DNA from: Azospirillum soli
GTDB taxonomy: Bacteria; Pseudomonadota; Alphaproteobacteria; Azospirillales; Azospirillaceae
Assembly: GCF_017876165.1 (NCBI RefSeq)
Contig: NZ_JAGINQ010000004.1
Span: 248,001 to 312,000 of the forward strand
DNA: 64,000 nt
Reading direction: 5' to 3'
Positions 43,681-52,365 of the stretch are shown one piece after another (the stretch's first letter is position 1; each line of letters starts with the position of its first letter). The position numbers and the translations under genes were made by a program. The notes under the pieces were generated by a model. That model ran no database searches. It was given only the letters and a program-made list of their open reading frames with translations, and was not told the origin of the DNA.

Positions 43681-45849
43681 TTAGAAGTTGCTCGACAGCG
43701 TCACCAGGAAGGTGCGCGGCGCGCCCGGCATGATGTTGTTGTTGCTGTGGGCGGTCGCGTAGTACTTGCGGTCGAACAGGTTCTGCACATTCAGCTGGGC
43801 CTTCACGTTCTCCGTCACGTTGGCGAAGACCGCCGCGTCGAAGCGGGTGAAGCTCGGCAGGGTCACGGCGTTGTCGGCACCGGCGTAAACCTTCGACTGG
43901 TGGATCACGCCTAGGCCGGCGGCCCACATCGGCGTGAACTGGTACTTGTTCCACAGCGAGAAGCTGTGGCGCGGCACCAGGGCCACCTGAGCGCCGGCCA
44001 GCGCGGAGTTGGTCGTGCTGGTGATTTCCGCCTTCTGCAGCGCGTAGCCGCCGGCGATCTGCCAGTTTTCGGTGATGTTGCCGCTGACGCCCAGCTCGAA
44101 GCCGCGCGTGCGCTGCTCGCCGGTCTGGATGACGAAGCCGGGGTTGTTCGGGTCCGGCGCCTGGGTGTTGTCGCGGTTCAACTGGAACAGCGCCGTGGTG
44201 AGCGACAGGTTGGGCAGCACGTCCCACTTGGCGCCGACTTCCAGGTTCCGGAACTTCTCCGGCTTCAGGTTCACCGTGGTCGAGGTCAGCGACGAGAACT
44301 GGTCGCCGGAGCTGGGCAGGTACGACACGCTGTAGCTGGCGTAGAGCGACAGCGGCTGGATCGGCTTGAAGACCACGCCCAGGCGCGGCGACAGCAGGCC
44401 GTCGTCACGGCTGAATTCCTGGCCGTTGCGGTTGTTGTGGAAGTCCACGTTGAAGCGGTCGTAGCGCAGGCCGCCGATCACCTGCCACTGGTCGGACAGC
44501 TCGATCTGGTCCTGGATGTAGGCCGCCGCCGTGGTGGTCGTGGTGGACGCGTTGGCGTCCGTGGCGCTCTGCCGGAAGGCGACCGAACGGTAGGTCGTCG
44601 GGTTGGAAACCGGCACGCTGATCGACGTGGCGTTGCCGAAATAGCCGGTGTTGCGGAAGCTGTCAGTCTCCTGCCGGCCCAGCTCGACGCCGGCCAGCAG
44701 CTTGTGCTTGATCGCGCCGGTGTTGACCGAGAAGATCAGGTCGGTCTGGTTGAACAGGTTTTCGCGCTTGGTCGCGTTGTTGTAGGCGGAAATGCTGACC
44801 TGCGTCCCGGCGGCGTTGACCGCGCCCGGGAAGACGTTCTGGTAGATCTTGTCGTAATTGGCATAGCGCGAGCGGTTCCGCAGCAGGACGCTGCTGGAGA
44901 ACTCATGCTCCACGGTCGCATCGACCGCGTGCGCGTCCACCTTGGAGAAGCTGAGGTCCGGGTTGCCGAAGAAGGTGGACACGTCCGTGTTCAGCGGTGC
45001 GCCACGGAAGGACGGGATGCCGCGGTCGGCCGTGCGGTCGTCGCGGAAGAACTCGTAGCCCAGCTTGATCTTGGTCTTGTCGGAGGGCGTCACCGTGACG
45101 GTCGGGTTGATGCCGTAGCGCTCCAGCTCGACATGGTCGCGATAGCTGCCGGAATTCTCGACCACCGCGTTCAGGCGGCCGGAAACAATCGGGCCGAACG
45201 ACTGCCCGACGTCGGCGGTCGCGCGCTTGTTCTCGAACGAGCCGCCTTGGAGGCTGAAGGCCCGGATCGAGCGGCCGTCCGCTTCCTTGATCACGCGGTT
45301 GATCACGCCGCCGCCGCCGCCACGGCCGAAGATCATGGCGTTGGAGCCCTTCAAGGCCTCCACGCGGTCGACGTTGTAAAGGTCGCGGTAATACTGCACG
45401 TCGTCGCGCACGCCATCGACGAAGAAGTCGGCGGTGGTGTTGTTGCCGCGGATGACCAGCTGGTCACGGTTGCCCTCGCCCTGGGCGGGGTTGATGCCGG
45501 GGATGTAGCGCACGACGTCCGCCATGCTCTGCATGGCCTGATCCTTGATCAGCGCCTCGGGCACCACCGTCACCGACTGCGGCACGTCCTGCAGCGGCGT
45601 GTCGGTCTTGGTGGCCGTGGTCGAGCGCTTCGCGACATAGCCCTGCACCGGCGCGTCGTCGCCGACCGTCACCGGCCCCAGCACCATGGTGCCCGCCGAA
45701 CCCGCCTGGGTTTGCGCCTGCTGCGCCTGGGCGGCCCCCGCCAGACACAGCGTCACCAGCGCCGTCGTTGCGTGCAGCCACGCCGCACGGCGCGTCTTGC
45801 TGCCCCGTCCTCCAAAACACGCAGCGAACCCGCTGATCGTCCCCGTCAT
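43681..45849 (-). CDS. TonB-dependent siderophore receptor
   Basis: 722-residue outer-membrane receptor. Signal peptide ending AQAQ (about residue 43), plug domain (DTPLQDVPQSVTVVPEALIKDQ; ALKGSNAMIFGRGGGGGVINRV), then a 22-strand barrel ending LVTLSSNF with terminal Phe. No STN signalling domain. The plug resembles catecholate siderophore receptors (Fiu/CirA/FepA side), ligand uncertain. A Fur-like box lies about 125 bases upstream. Confidence 0.92.
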   Translation of the reverse strand: MTGTISGFAACFGGRGSKTRRAAWLHATTALVTLCLAGAAQAQQAQTQAGSAGTMVLGPVTVGDDAPVQGYVAKRSTTATKTDTPLQDVPQSVTVVPEALIKDQAMQSMADVVRYIPGINPAQGEGNRDQLVIRGNNTTADFFVDGVRDDVQYYRDLYNVDRVEALKGSNAMIFGRGGGGGVINRVIKEADGRSIRAFSLQGGSFENKRATADVGQSFGPIVSGRLNAVVENSGSYRDHVELERYGINPTVTVTPSDKTKIKLGYEFFRDDRTADRGIPSFRGAPLNTDVSTFFGNPDLSFSKVDAHAVDATVEHEFSSSVLLRNRSRYANYDKIYQNVFPGAVNAAGTQVSISAYNNATKRENLFNQTDLIFSVNTGAIKHKLLAGVELGRQETDSFRNTGYFGNATSISVPVSNPTTYRSVAFRQSATDANASTTTTTAAAYIQDQIELSDQWQVIGGLRYDRFNVDFHNNRNGQEFSRDDGLLSPRLGVVFKPIQPLSLYASYSVSYLPSSGDQFSSLTSTTVNLKPEKFRNLEVGAKWDVLPNLSLTTALFQLNRDNTQAPDPNNPGFVIQTGEQRTRGFELGVSGNITENWQIAGGYALQKAEITSTTNSALAGAQVALVPRHSFSLWNKYQFTPMWAAGLGVIHQSKVYAGADNAVTLPSFTRFDAAVFANVTENVKAQLNVQNLFDRKYYATAHSNNNIMPGAPRTFLVTLSSNF

Positions 45850-45948
45850 TTTTCAGCCCCATGATCTTTCGCCAAACGAGCGAACCGCCCCCGCATCCCC
45901 ATGCGATTGCAATTCATTCGCACTTTGGCATTAGTCCATAAGGCGTAC

Positions 45949-45971
45949 GAAACCCCGAGGCAAGGGGTTTC
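45949..45971. promoter_or_regulatory. Hairpin in the TonB receptor upstream region
   Basis: GAAACCCC and GGGGTTTC pair perfectly around seven bases, adjacent to the Fur-like box. It could be a leader hairpin or a terminator remnant. Role unknown. Confidence 0.4.
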
Positions 45972-45972
45972 T

Positions 45973-45991
45973 GATAATAACTCTCATTTTC
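45973..45991 (-). promoter_or_regulatory. Fur box upstream of the TonB receptor
   Basis: Reverse strand reads GAAAATGAGAGTTATTATC, 16 of 19 matches to GATAATGAGAATCATTATC. Iron repression of the receptor gene (minus strand) is expected. Confidence 0.7.
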
Positions 45992-46019
45992 ATAATCAGG
46001 CCGCCCGGCCAAACGCAAA

Positions 46020-46044
46020 CGGACCGGCCGATCCGGCCGGTCCG
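46020..46044 (-). terminator. Hairpin after the DUF882 gene
   Basis: CGGACCGGCC and GGCCGGTCCG pair around five bases, 36 bases past the DUF882 stop on the minus strand. Downstream DNA (CGTTTGCGTTT) is only partly T-rich. Confidence 0.6.
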
Positions 46045-46079
46045 CGCATCTAAGCGTTTGGAAACAGTGCGCGCCGCCC

Positions 46080-46670
46080 TTACCAGCGGCGCAGCGGTCC
46101 CACGTCCACATGGACGAACTTGCTTTCGGGGTAATAGCCCACACCCCCGCCCCGCAACGACAAAGCGGCACGCTGCAACGTGCGCAGCGGCAGGCCCGGC
46201 ACGCGCAGGTCGATGGCCTTTCCCTGCATGTGATAGCTGTTCTGGGCGACGCCGGAGCCGTCATGCTCGCGCAGCATCGCGTTCGTCTCCGGCGAGCGAT
46301 AGGCGGACACGATCTCCACCGGGCCACGGCTGCCGATCTTGCGGCTCAGCGCATGCACCAGGTCCAGCAGCTTCGGGTCCATCGGGAAGACGGCCCCGGT
46401 GCGGTGGTCGCGCAGCAGGCGGTTGATTTCGCGCATGCCGTCGCGCTGGTAACGTCCCTTGGCCCAATACTCGACCCTCACCCGCTCGCCGGTGTGCAGG
46501 TTGAGAAGCGACAGTTGTCGCGGCGGCGCGCGCAGTGCCGCTTCGGACTCTTCCGGTGCAAGGACAGCGGCGGTGGCGGCCGCCGCCAAACCCAGGCGCA
46601 ACAAGTCCCGCCGGCCGAGCATGGCTGTCCCCGCAGCCACTGGGGTCGACTGGGAATCCGCTGCGGTCAT
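46080..46670 (-). CDS. DUF882/YcbK-type peptidase M15-like protein
   Basis: 196 residues. A Tat-like signal (GRRDLLRLGLAAAATAAV). The catalytic part has IVSAYRSPETNAMLR, SYHMQGKAIDLRV (metal His and Asp) and YPESKFVHVDVGPLRRW (third His), the D-Ala-D-Ala carboxypeptidase/MepK-like zinc site. Probably a murein endopeptidase in the periplasm. ATG at 46670 follows GGAGG; an in-frame ATG seven codons upstream is less good. Confidence 0.85.
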   Translation of the reverse strand: MTAADSQSTPVAAGTAMLGRRDLLRLGLAAAATAAVLAPEESEAALRAPPRQLSLLNLHTGERVRVEYWAKGRYQRDGMREINRLLRDHRTGAVFPMDPKLLDLVHALSRKIGSRGPVEIVSAYRSPETNAMLREHDGSGVAQNSYHMQGKAIDLRVPGLPLRTLQRAALSLRGGGVGYYPESKFVHVDVGPLRRW

Positions 46671-47072
46671 ATGGCCTCCAATAGCTCCCAAATCGGGGTG
46701 AGCATTGAGGCTCTACCCCTTTCGTTTGAGACCTTTTGGGGACAGCCACCCCCATTGTGTCAAGCGACCAATGGTTAACGACTCGGGGAAGCCGCGGAAA
46801 CCGTGGAATTTTTTTGAAACGGAAATGGCGCCGCCCGGCGGGGCAGCGTGTTACGGGGCTGAAACACGCCCCGAATCGGCCCTGATTCGGACCGAATTTT
46901 CGGGCTGTGATAGAGCACCGCCCGCCGAATGTCCACCGCATGTTTCTCAAATGCCGCATACCGTGGCAATGGCGCAACAGAGTCGCGTCCCATTTCCGTC
47001 ACGGCGGCGAAAGACACTGTTTAGGCTTCGGTAAGGAATCTACCCCCATAGTTTGGATATCCAAAACAGTGC
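46671..47072. other. Intergenic region between DUF882 and pentapeptide genes
   Basis: No gene with convincing start signals. Divergent promoters are expected, but no clear -35/-10 pair, palindrome or RNA is visible. Confidence 0.45.
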
Positions 47073-48395
47073 GTGGCGACATTTTCCGTGCCCACGGCCA
47101 CCTCTTCCATCCCGTCAGCCGCCTCACCGCTCCGGCCGGATCAACTGGCTGAGGTGCTGGACCGGCACACCCGCTGGATCAAGGGCCAGCCGGGCGGCGC
47201 GCGCGCCAATCTGGCGCTGGCGGACCTGGAGGGTGTCGATCTGTCGCAGCGGGATCTGCGCGGGGCACGTCTGGTCGGGGCGAAGCTCGCCCGCTGCCGT
47301 CTGGCCGGCACCAACCTCGCCGGGGCCGACCTGTTCGGGGTGGATCTGCGCGACGCCGACATCACCCGTGCCAACCTGATGCAGACCGACCTGCGCGGCG
47401 CCCGGCTGCGCGCGGCTGACTTTTCCAACGCCAACCTGCGCGGCGCGGACCTGCGCACCGGCACGCTGGAGCCCGGCGGCACCGCCCGGCGCGGCACCGG
47501 TCCCGACGCGCAGGACGCCGACGCCGCCCGCCAGCTGCACAAGGCCGCTCTGGCTATCCTGCAAGGCGGCACCACGGCCGAGGGCGGCATTCCCACCGAC
47601 CTGACCGGCGCGGTGCTGCGCGGCGCCAACCTGAGCGACGCCGACCTGACCGGCTCCGTCCTTCAGAACGCGGACCTGTCCGGCGCCATCCTCGCCAACG
47701 CCAACCTGTCGGGCGCGCGGCTGAACGGCGCCAACCTGTCGGGTGCGCAGCTGGACGGCGCGAATTTCGACAACGCCGACCTCGTCGGCACGCGCATGGC
47801 CGACTGCGACCTGTCGCAGACGAACATCGGCAGCGCCTGCCTGACCCGCCCCATCGACAGCGTAGGGTCGGAGATCCAGCGCGCCATCTTCGACCACGAG
47901 CGCTGGATCGACAGCTTCGGCCAGCGCGGCGAGCGGGCGGAGCTGGACGGCGCCGACCTCAGCCGCGCCGACCTGCGCAACGTGAATCTCAGCGCGGCCT
48001 CCTTGCGCGGCGCCAATCTGTCGGCGGCGGCGTTGACCGGCGCGCGGCTGATGATGGCCGACCTGTCCGGAGCCAATCTGGAGGGTGCCAACCTGATGGG
48101 CGCGGACCTGTCCGGCGCCAACCTCAGCTACGCCAAGCTGTCCGGGGCCGACCTGACGCGCGTCCATCTCGGCCCGGCGGAGATCAAGGACCCCACCGGC
48201 CGCCCGACTGGCCGGTCCTGGGCCGCCAACCTGATGGGGGCGGACCTGCGGCAGGCCCTGCTCGTCGGCTCCTGCATGACGCAGGCGAACCTGACCGACG
48301 CCGACCTGGAGAACGCCGACCTCGACGGCGCAGACCTCGCCGGCGCGAAGATCCAGCGCGCCCACCTGAACGGCAAGAACGCCCGCCGTCGCTGA
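47073..48395 (+). CDS. Pentapeptide-repeat protein with two modules
   Basis: 440 residues. Two arrays of A(D/N)LXX pentapeptides (about 46-125 and 175-255) continue after an insert (about 300-430). Each of the two main modules is preceded by an H-x-RWI-x-S/G-type segment (DRHTRWIKG near residue 30; FDHERWIDSFGQ near 275), suggesting internal duplication. A right-handed quadrilateral beta helix is expected. The start at GTG 47073 lacks a ribosome-binding site and is uncertain. Cellular role unknown; some relatives mimic DNA or protect gyrase. Confidence 0.8.
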   Translation: MATFSVPTATSSIPSAASPLRPDQLAEVLDRHTRWIKGQPGGARANLALADLEGVDLSQRDLRGARLVGAKLARCRLAGTNLAGADLFGVDLRDADITRANLMQTDLRGARLRAADFSNANLRGADLRTGTLEPGGTARRGTGPDAQDADAARQLHKAALAILQGGTTAEGGIPTDLTGAVLRGANLSDADLTGSVLQNADLSGAILANANLSGARLNGANLSGAQLDGANFDNADLVGTRMADCDLSQTNIGSACLTRPIDSVGSEIQRAIFDHERWIDSFGQRGERAELDGADLSRADLRNVNLSAASLRGANLSAAALTGARLMMADLSGANLEGANLMGADLSGANLSYAKLSGADLTRVHLGPAEIKDPTGRPTGRSWAANLMGADLRQALLVGSCMTQANLTDADLENADLDGADLAGAKIQRAHLNGKNARRR

Positions 48396-48477
48396 TCCCG
48401 CCTCGTCGCCAGGGCTGACGCGTTTGAAATCCCCTGCCGATTGAACAGCGTTTGGGCTGACATCCACCTCCCCTCCA

Positions 48478-48506
48478 CGTCATCCCCGCGCAGGCGGGAA
48501 TCCGGA
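48478..48506. repeat. Single-arm copy of the GTCATCCCCGCG repeat family
   Basis: CGTCATCCCCGCGCAGGCGG continues into GAATCCGG, matching the arms of the 13804-13913 element; CCCGC and GCGGG pair into a short hairpin. Confidence 0.7.
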
Positions 48507-48692
48507 AGTTTGACGCTTAAGCGCCTGAACGGACGGAATTGCCGCCTCTTGCGCCGGCACAGCCAGCGCTGACGCCGTCAGGCGGATCGAAGATCCGCTG
48601 AGAGCCTTCACGGAAATGATTATGGAAGGGGAGCTTCCTCGCGGGAGGCAACGTCAGCGGCTCAACGCCCCTTGCTTCGCCGCAAAGTCCAC

Positions 48693-48720
48693 TTGAGATA
48701 AGCCGCATGCCATGTAATAT
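48693..48720 (+). promoter_or_regulatory. Promoter of the Lrp-like gene, possibly leaderless
   Basis: TTGAGA (48693-48698), 16-base spacer, TAATAT (48715-48720). Initiation seven to nine bases on would fall at or next to the ATG (48729), and no ribosome-binding site is present, so the mRNA may be leaderless. Confidence 0.5.
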
Positions 48721-48728
48721 TTGCGGTC

Positions 48729-49178
48729 ATGGACGATATTGACCGCAAAATCATCGCTCACATGCAGGCTGACGGGCGTGCTTCCTACGCCGACATCGGA
48801 GCGTCCGCCGGCCTGTCCGTTTCCGCCGTCAACGAACGGCTGAAGAAGCTCCAGGCAAGCGGCGCCATTGAGGGCTACAGCGCGCGGGTGTCCGCCAAGG
48901 CCGTCGGCCTCGACGTGCTGGCCTTCGTGGAGGTGCTGCTGGAACGCCCCGAGCACGACGCCCCGTTCCGCGCCGCGATGCTCGCCATGCCCGCCGTGCA
49001 GGAATGCCACCACGTGACCGGGGAGTGGTCCTATCTGCTGAAGGTGCGCGTGGCCGACACCAGCGCGCTGGAACGCTTCCTGTCCGAACAGCTGAAGACG
49101 CTGCCCGGGATCGTGCGCTCCCACACGGTGATCGCCCTGTCCTCGGTGAAGGAAACCCCTGCCCTGCCGGTGGAGTAA
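48729..49178 (+). CDS. Lrp/AsnC-family transcriptional regulator
   Basis: 149 residues. N-terminal HTH (MDDIDRKIIAHMQADGRASYADIGASAGLSVSAVNERLKKLQ) and a C-terminal RAM/AsnC ligand domain (VQECHHVTGEWSYLLKVRVADTSALERFL). It is four bases ahead of the LysE exporter gene, so it most likely controls export of an amino acid that it senses. Confidence 0.93.
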   Translation: MDDIDRKIIAHMQADGRASYADIGASAGLSVSAVNERLKKLQASGAIEGYSARVSAKAVGLDVLAFVEVLLERPEHDAPFRAAMLAMPAVQECHHVTGEWSYLLKVRVADTSALERFLSEQLKTLPGIVRSHTVIALSSVKETPALPVE

Positions 49179-49182
49179 GGTC

Positions 49183-49806
49183 ATGGACACGCTGCCTGCC
49201 CTGCTGAAGGGCCTCATCATCGGCCTCAGCATCGCCGCCCCGGTCGGCCCCATCGGCCTGCTGTGCATCCGCCGCACGCTGGCCGAGGGACCGGCGCACG
49301 GCTTCGCCAGCGGCCTCGGCGCCGCGACGGCCGACGCGGTCTACGGCGCCATCGCCGGATTCGGCGTGGCCCTGGTCACCGACGCGCTGATGGGTGGGCA
49401 AGTCGCCCTGAAGCTGTTCGGCGGTCTGATGCTGCTGTATTTCGGCTGGACCACGCTGCGCGCCCGCCCGGCCGAACGGCCGGCGGAGGCGAAAGGCGGC
49501 GCCGGGCTGGCCGGGGCCTACGCGTCCACCTTCCTGCTGACGCTCGCCAACCCGGCGACCATCCTCAGCTTCGCCGCCGTGTTCGGCGGACTGGGCGTCG
49601 CGTCCGGAGCGAACGACAGCACGACCGTCGCCGCCGTGCTCGTGGCCGGCGTTTTCGTCGGGTCCGCCATGTGGTGGTTTGCGCTCAGCGCCTCGGTCGG
49701 CGCCTTTCGGCAACGGGTGACTCCCGCCGCCATGCTGTGGATCAACCGCGCGTCGGGCGCGGTGCTGGGGGGATTCGGCGTCGCGGCGCTCGCGTCGCTC
49801 CTCTAA
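49183..49806 (+). CDS. LysE-family amino-acid exporter
   Basis: 207-residue inner-membrane protein with six hydrophobic segments. GLSIAAPVGPIGLLCIRRTLAEG, GFASGLGAATADAVYGAIAGFG and TFLLTLANPATILSF are LysE/RhtB hallmarks. Coupled to the Lrp-like gene four bases upstream. The substrate is unknown (Lys, Arg, Thr or other). Confidence 0.9.
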   Translation: MDTLPALLKGLIIGLSIAAPVGPIGLLCIRRTLAEGPAHGFASGLGAATADAVYGAIAGFGVALVTDALMGGQVALKLFGGLMLLYFGWTTLRARPAERPAEAKGGAGLAGAYASTFLLTLANPATILSFAAVFGGLGVASGANDSTTVAAVLVAGVFVGSAMWWFALSASVGAFRQRVTPAAMLWINRASGAVLGGFGVAALASLL

Positions 49807-49820
49807 CCCTCACCCAGCCC

Positions 49821-49949
49821 TTACAGAAGCGTGGTGACCGGGCCGCCCAGCACGATCGTGGCGACCACCAGCAGCGCGACGGCGATAAGCTTCTCGCTCA
49901 TCGTCCAGCGCTGCCAATCCTTCTTGAAGCTCTTCAATTCACGGGCCAT
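49821..49949 (-). CDS. 42-residue membrane protein
   Basis: MARELKSFKKDWQRWTMSEK, an amphipathic basic part, then one helix (LIAVALLVVATIVLGG) and PVTTLL. GGAGG is six bases ahead of the ATG. Short but with good signals. Convergent with the LysE gene (14-base gap). No family recognised. Confidence 0.55.
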   Translation of the reverse strand: MARELKSFKKDWQRWTMSEKLIAVALLVVATIVLGGPVTTLL

Positions 49950-50229
49950 GGCAACCTCCGCCATCCCTACTGTCCGTTCCTGCGACGATCTTGCGCTTGA
50001 CCGATTGCTGTTTGGTTAACGTCGGGCAGCAATCGACTCTTCCATGAAAATGCCACAGCTCTGAAAGATAAACGACTGATCCATATCAAATAGAGAGCAA
50101 AATCCGCTAAAATTTTCGCACTTGCGAGATCAACCGTCTGAATCCATTGCGGTTCCCTCGAATGGAAGGGTTTTAGGCCCCCGTTTCCACCCCAGATAAA
50201 GAGACAGTGCTGATGGCGGAGTGCGTGGC

Positions 50230-51210
50230 GTGACCGGGCTGAAAATCGGATTGGCGCTGGGCAGCGGGGCGGCACGCGGCTGGGCGCATATCGGCGTGCT
50301 GCGCGCCTTGGCCGAAATCGGGATCGAACCGGACGTGATCTGCGGCACGTCCATCGGCGCCGCCGTGGGGGCCGCCTACCTGACCGACCAGATGGATGAA
50401 CTGCAGGGCTGGGCGCAGAGCATGGGCTGGCTCGGCATGCTGGGCATCATCGACATCACCTTCCGGCGCGGCGGCCTCGTCGCCGCCGAACGCGCGTTCG
50501 AGCGGTTCCGCAATGACCGCACCGAAGTGACCATCGAAAGCCTGCCCAAGCCCTTCGCCGCCGTCGCCACGGATCTCTCCACCGGCCGCGAGATCTGGCT
50601 GCGCGAAGGCCCCCTGTTACCCGCCGTCCAGGCGTCGGCCGCCATGCCCGGTCTGTTCCCGGCGGTGCGGCACGACGGGCATTGGCTGGTGGACGGCGCG
50701 CTGGTCAACCCGGTTCCGGTGTCGCTGTGCAGGGCGCTCGGCGCGGACATCGTCATCGCCGTGAACCTGAACAGCGAATTCTCGCCACTCGGCCGCCCGG
50801 CCATGCGCGCCCCGGCGGTCACCCCACCCGCGCCGGCCCCGGTTCCCGCCGCAACGCCCATTGCAGCGGCGGGCGACGCCGCCTCGCCAACCTTCACGCT
50901 GAGCGCGCAGATCGCCTCCTGGCTCGGCCGCCGCCCCGGCCCGCGCACGCGCTTCCTCGCCAACCAGCTGGAGCACACCGCGACGCCGAACCCGAACGTG
51001 ATGGAGGTGATGGCCGGCTCCATCGACATCATGCAGGACCGCATCACGCGCTCCCGCCTCGCCGGCGAGCCGCCGGACGTGCTGATCGCCCCCCGCCTCG
51101 CCCACGTCGGCATTCTGGAGTTCGACCGCGCCGAGGAGGTGGTGGAAATCGGCTACGCCACCGCCTCCGTCTGCCGCCCGGCCATCGAACTGGCGCTCCG
51201 GCGGGCGTGA
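50230..51210 (+). CDS. Patatin-like phospholipase (RssA/NTE type)
   Basis: 326 residues. Oxyanion loop GLALGSGAARGWAHIGVL, nucleophile in CGTSIGAAVGAAY, and catalytic Asp in WLVDGALVNPVPV: a complete Ser/Asp dyad. A Pro/Ala-rich insert (about 195-225) splits the C-terminal part. GTG at 50230 with GGCGGA nine bases ahead is chosen; a GTG at 50221 is an alternative. Substrate and role unknown. Confidence 0.87.
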   Translation: MTGLKIGLALGSGAARGWAHIGVLRALAEIGIEPDVICGTSIGAAVGAAYLTDQMDELQGWAQSMGWLGMLGIIDITFRRGGLVAAERAFERFRNDRTEVTIESLPKPFAAVATDLSTGREIWLREGPLLPAVQASAAMPGLFPAVRHDGHWLVDGALVNPVPVSLCRALGADIVIAVNLNSEFSPLGRPAMRAPAVTPPAPAPVPAATPIAAAGDAASPTFTLSAQIASWLGRRPGPRTRFLANQLEHTATPNPNVMEVMAGSIDIMQDRITRSRLAGEPPDVLIAPRLAHVGILEFDRAEEVVEIGYATASVCRPAIELALRRA

Positions 51211-51249
51211 GGCTTCTTGAAGCGGCGTGGAACGGCGGGCAACAATTCA

Positions 51250-51364
51250 CACGGATTTCGCCGATTAACCACGGATTACACGGATGTTTCTCCGTTCAAG
51301 ACCGGCTTTGCCCGGTTCGTCAACGGCGCCGCCAAGCTCAAGTATAAAATCCGTGAAATCCGTG
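51250..51364. repeat. ACGGATT-type interspersed repeat
   Basis: CACGGATTTCGCCGATTAAC and CACGGATTACACGGAT (51250-51284), then an inverted copy ATCCGTGAAATCCGTG (51349-51364). This CCGTG/CACGG repeat type is found scattered in many proteobacterial genomes. Between patatin and methyltransferase genes. Confidence 0.6.
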
Positions 51365-51402
51365 CCTGATCTTGTTCAACACCCCTGAACGTCACACGAG
51401 GA

Positions 51403-52356
51403 TTACCCCGGCCACATCCAGGTCAGTTCGTGCTTGTTATGGTGCAGGTGCAGCACGCGGCTGCCCGGAATGGCCGCGAAGGCCCGCGCCGTCTCGTGGT
51501 CGGTCTCCGCCTGGAATTTCAGCGTGCAGATAAAGCGCTTGGCGAGGCCGCTTTCCCTCCACTGGTTCACCAGCCGCAACAACCGCGTCGGGTAGCAGAT
51601 CACGTCGCAGCACAGCCAATCCACCGGCCCCACGTCCTGCGGTTTCAGGCCGAAGGCGCTCTCCTGGCGGAACTCGACGCGGGGCAGCGCCGCGATGGCC
51701 GGGTCCAGCGGCGCTTTGTCCACGCTGACGACGCTGGCGCCCAGCTCGTGCAGCACCCAGGTCCAGCCGCCCGGACAGGCGCCCAGGTCGATGCAGCGGT
51801 CACCCGGCCCCGGCTGCTCGCCGAACAGGGTCAGCGCCTCCCACAGCTTCAGATAGGCGCGGTTGGGCGGAGCGGTCTTGTTCTCGACGAAATTCACCTC
51901 GCCGTGCCGGTAGGGGCTGGAGCAACGCGCCGCCGCGACGATGGTGTTCTCGTCCAGCAGAGTCCAGGACCCCAGCGGCGCCGTTGGCAGAGGTGACGGG
52001 AAGACCACCGGCTTGGCCGAGACGTGCGGCAGGTTTTCCTGGATCAGGTTGGCGCGGCGGTGATGCCGGATCGACCAGAGCGCCCAGTTGCGCTGGATGC
52101 CGCGCAGGGCCTTGGCCCCGTCCTTGATCGAGGCGATCTCGATCTTCACCGGGTCGTGCCAGATATTCTGCGCCCAGGCCGCCGGCCGCGCCTGGCCGGG
52201 GGCGAAGACCAGCCGGTCCTCCACCGCCGACACGTCGCCCAGTTCCGCGACGAGGTCGTCCACGAAGCCTTCCGGCGCGAGATAGATGGTCTCCCCCAAC
52301 GCGGTGTGATTGGGTGGGGTGCGGTTCGGCGGGGTGTCGTTCGGCGGCGCGTTCAT
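51403..52356 (-). CDS. RlmM-like FtsJ-family RNA 2'-O-methyltransferase
   Basis: 317 residues. N-terminal PPNDTPPNRTPPNHT repeat tail, then a THUMP-like region and an FtsJ/RrmJ Rossmann fold. SAM motif CIDLGACPGGWTWVL, then VSVDKAPLDP and CDVI; candidates for the K-D-K-E tetrad are Lys in YLKLWE, Asp in CCDV, Lys in TLKF and Glu in HELTWMW. RlmM modifies 23S rRNA C2498; this is the best analogue but the N-domain is shorter. Confidence 0.75.
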   Translation of the reverse strand: MNAPPNDTPPNRTPPNHTALGETIYLAPEGFVDDLVAELGDVSAVEDRLVFAPGQARPAAWAQNIWHDPVKIEIASIKDGAKALRGIQRNWALWSIRHHRRANLIQENLPHVSAKPVVFPSPLPTAPLGSWTLLDENTIVAAARCSSPYRHGEVNFVENKTAPPNRAYLKLWEALTLFGEQPGPGDRCIDLGACPGGWTWVLHELGASVVSVDKAPLDPAIAALPRVEFRQESAFGLKPQDVGPVDWLCCDVICYPTRLLRLVNQWRESGLAKRFICTLKFQAETDHETARAFAAIPGSRVLHLHHNKHELTWMWPG

Positions 52357-52365
52357 GCCGTGGGG

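Larger units (their letters stand above)
48396..48728. other. Intergenic region upstream of the Lrp-like gene
   Basis: Holds one REP-type half element (48478-48506) and the promoter described at 48693-48720. Nothing else supportable; a 63-codon minus-strand ORF here has no start signals. Confidence 0.5.

Noticed and set aside
47124-48467. Minus-strand ORF under the pentapeptide gene
   Set aside because: Its repeats (QVGAxQ) mirror the pentapeptide codons on the other strand; no independent evidence.
48517-48708. 63-codon minus-strand ORF upstream of the Lrp gene
   Set aside because: No start signals; contains the promoter region of the plus-strand gene.
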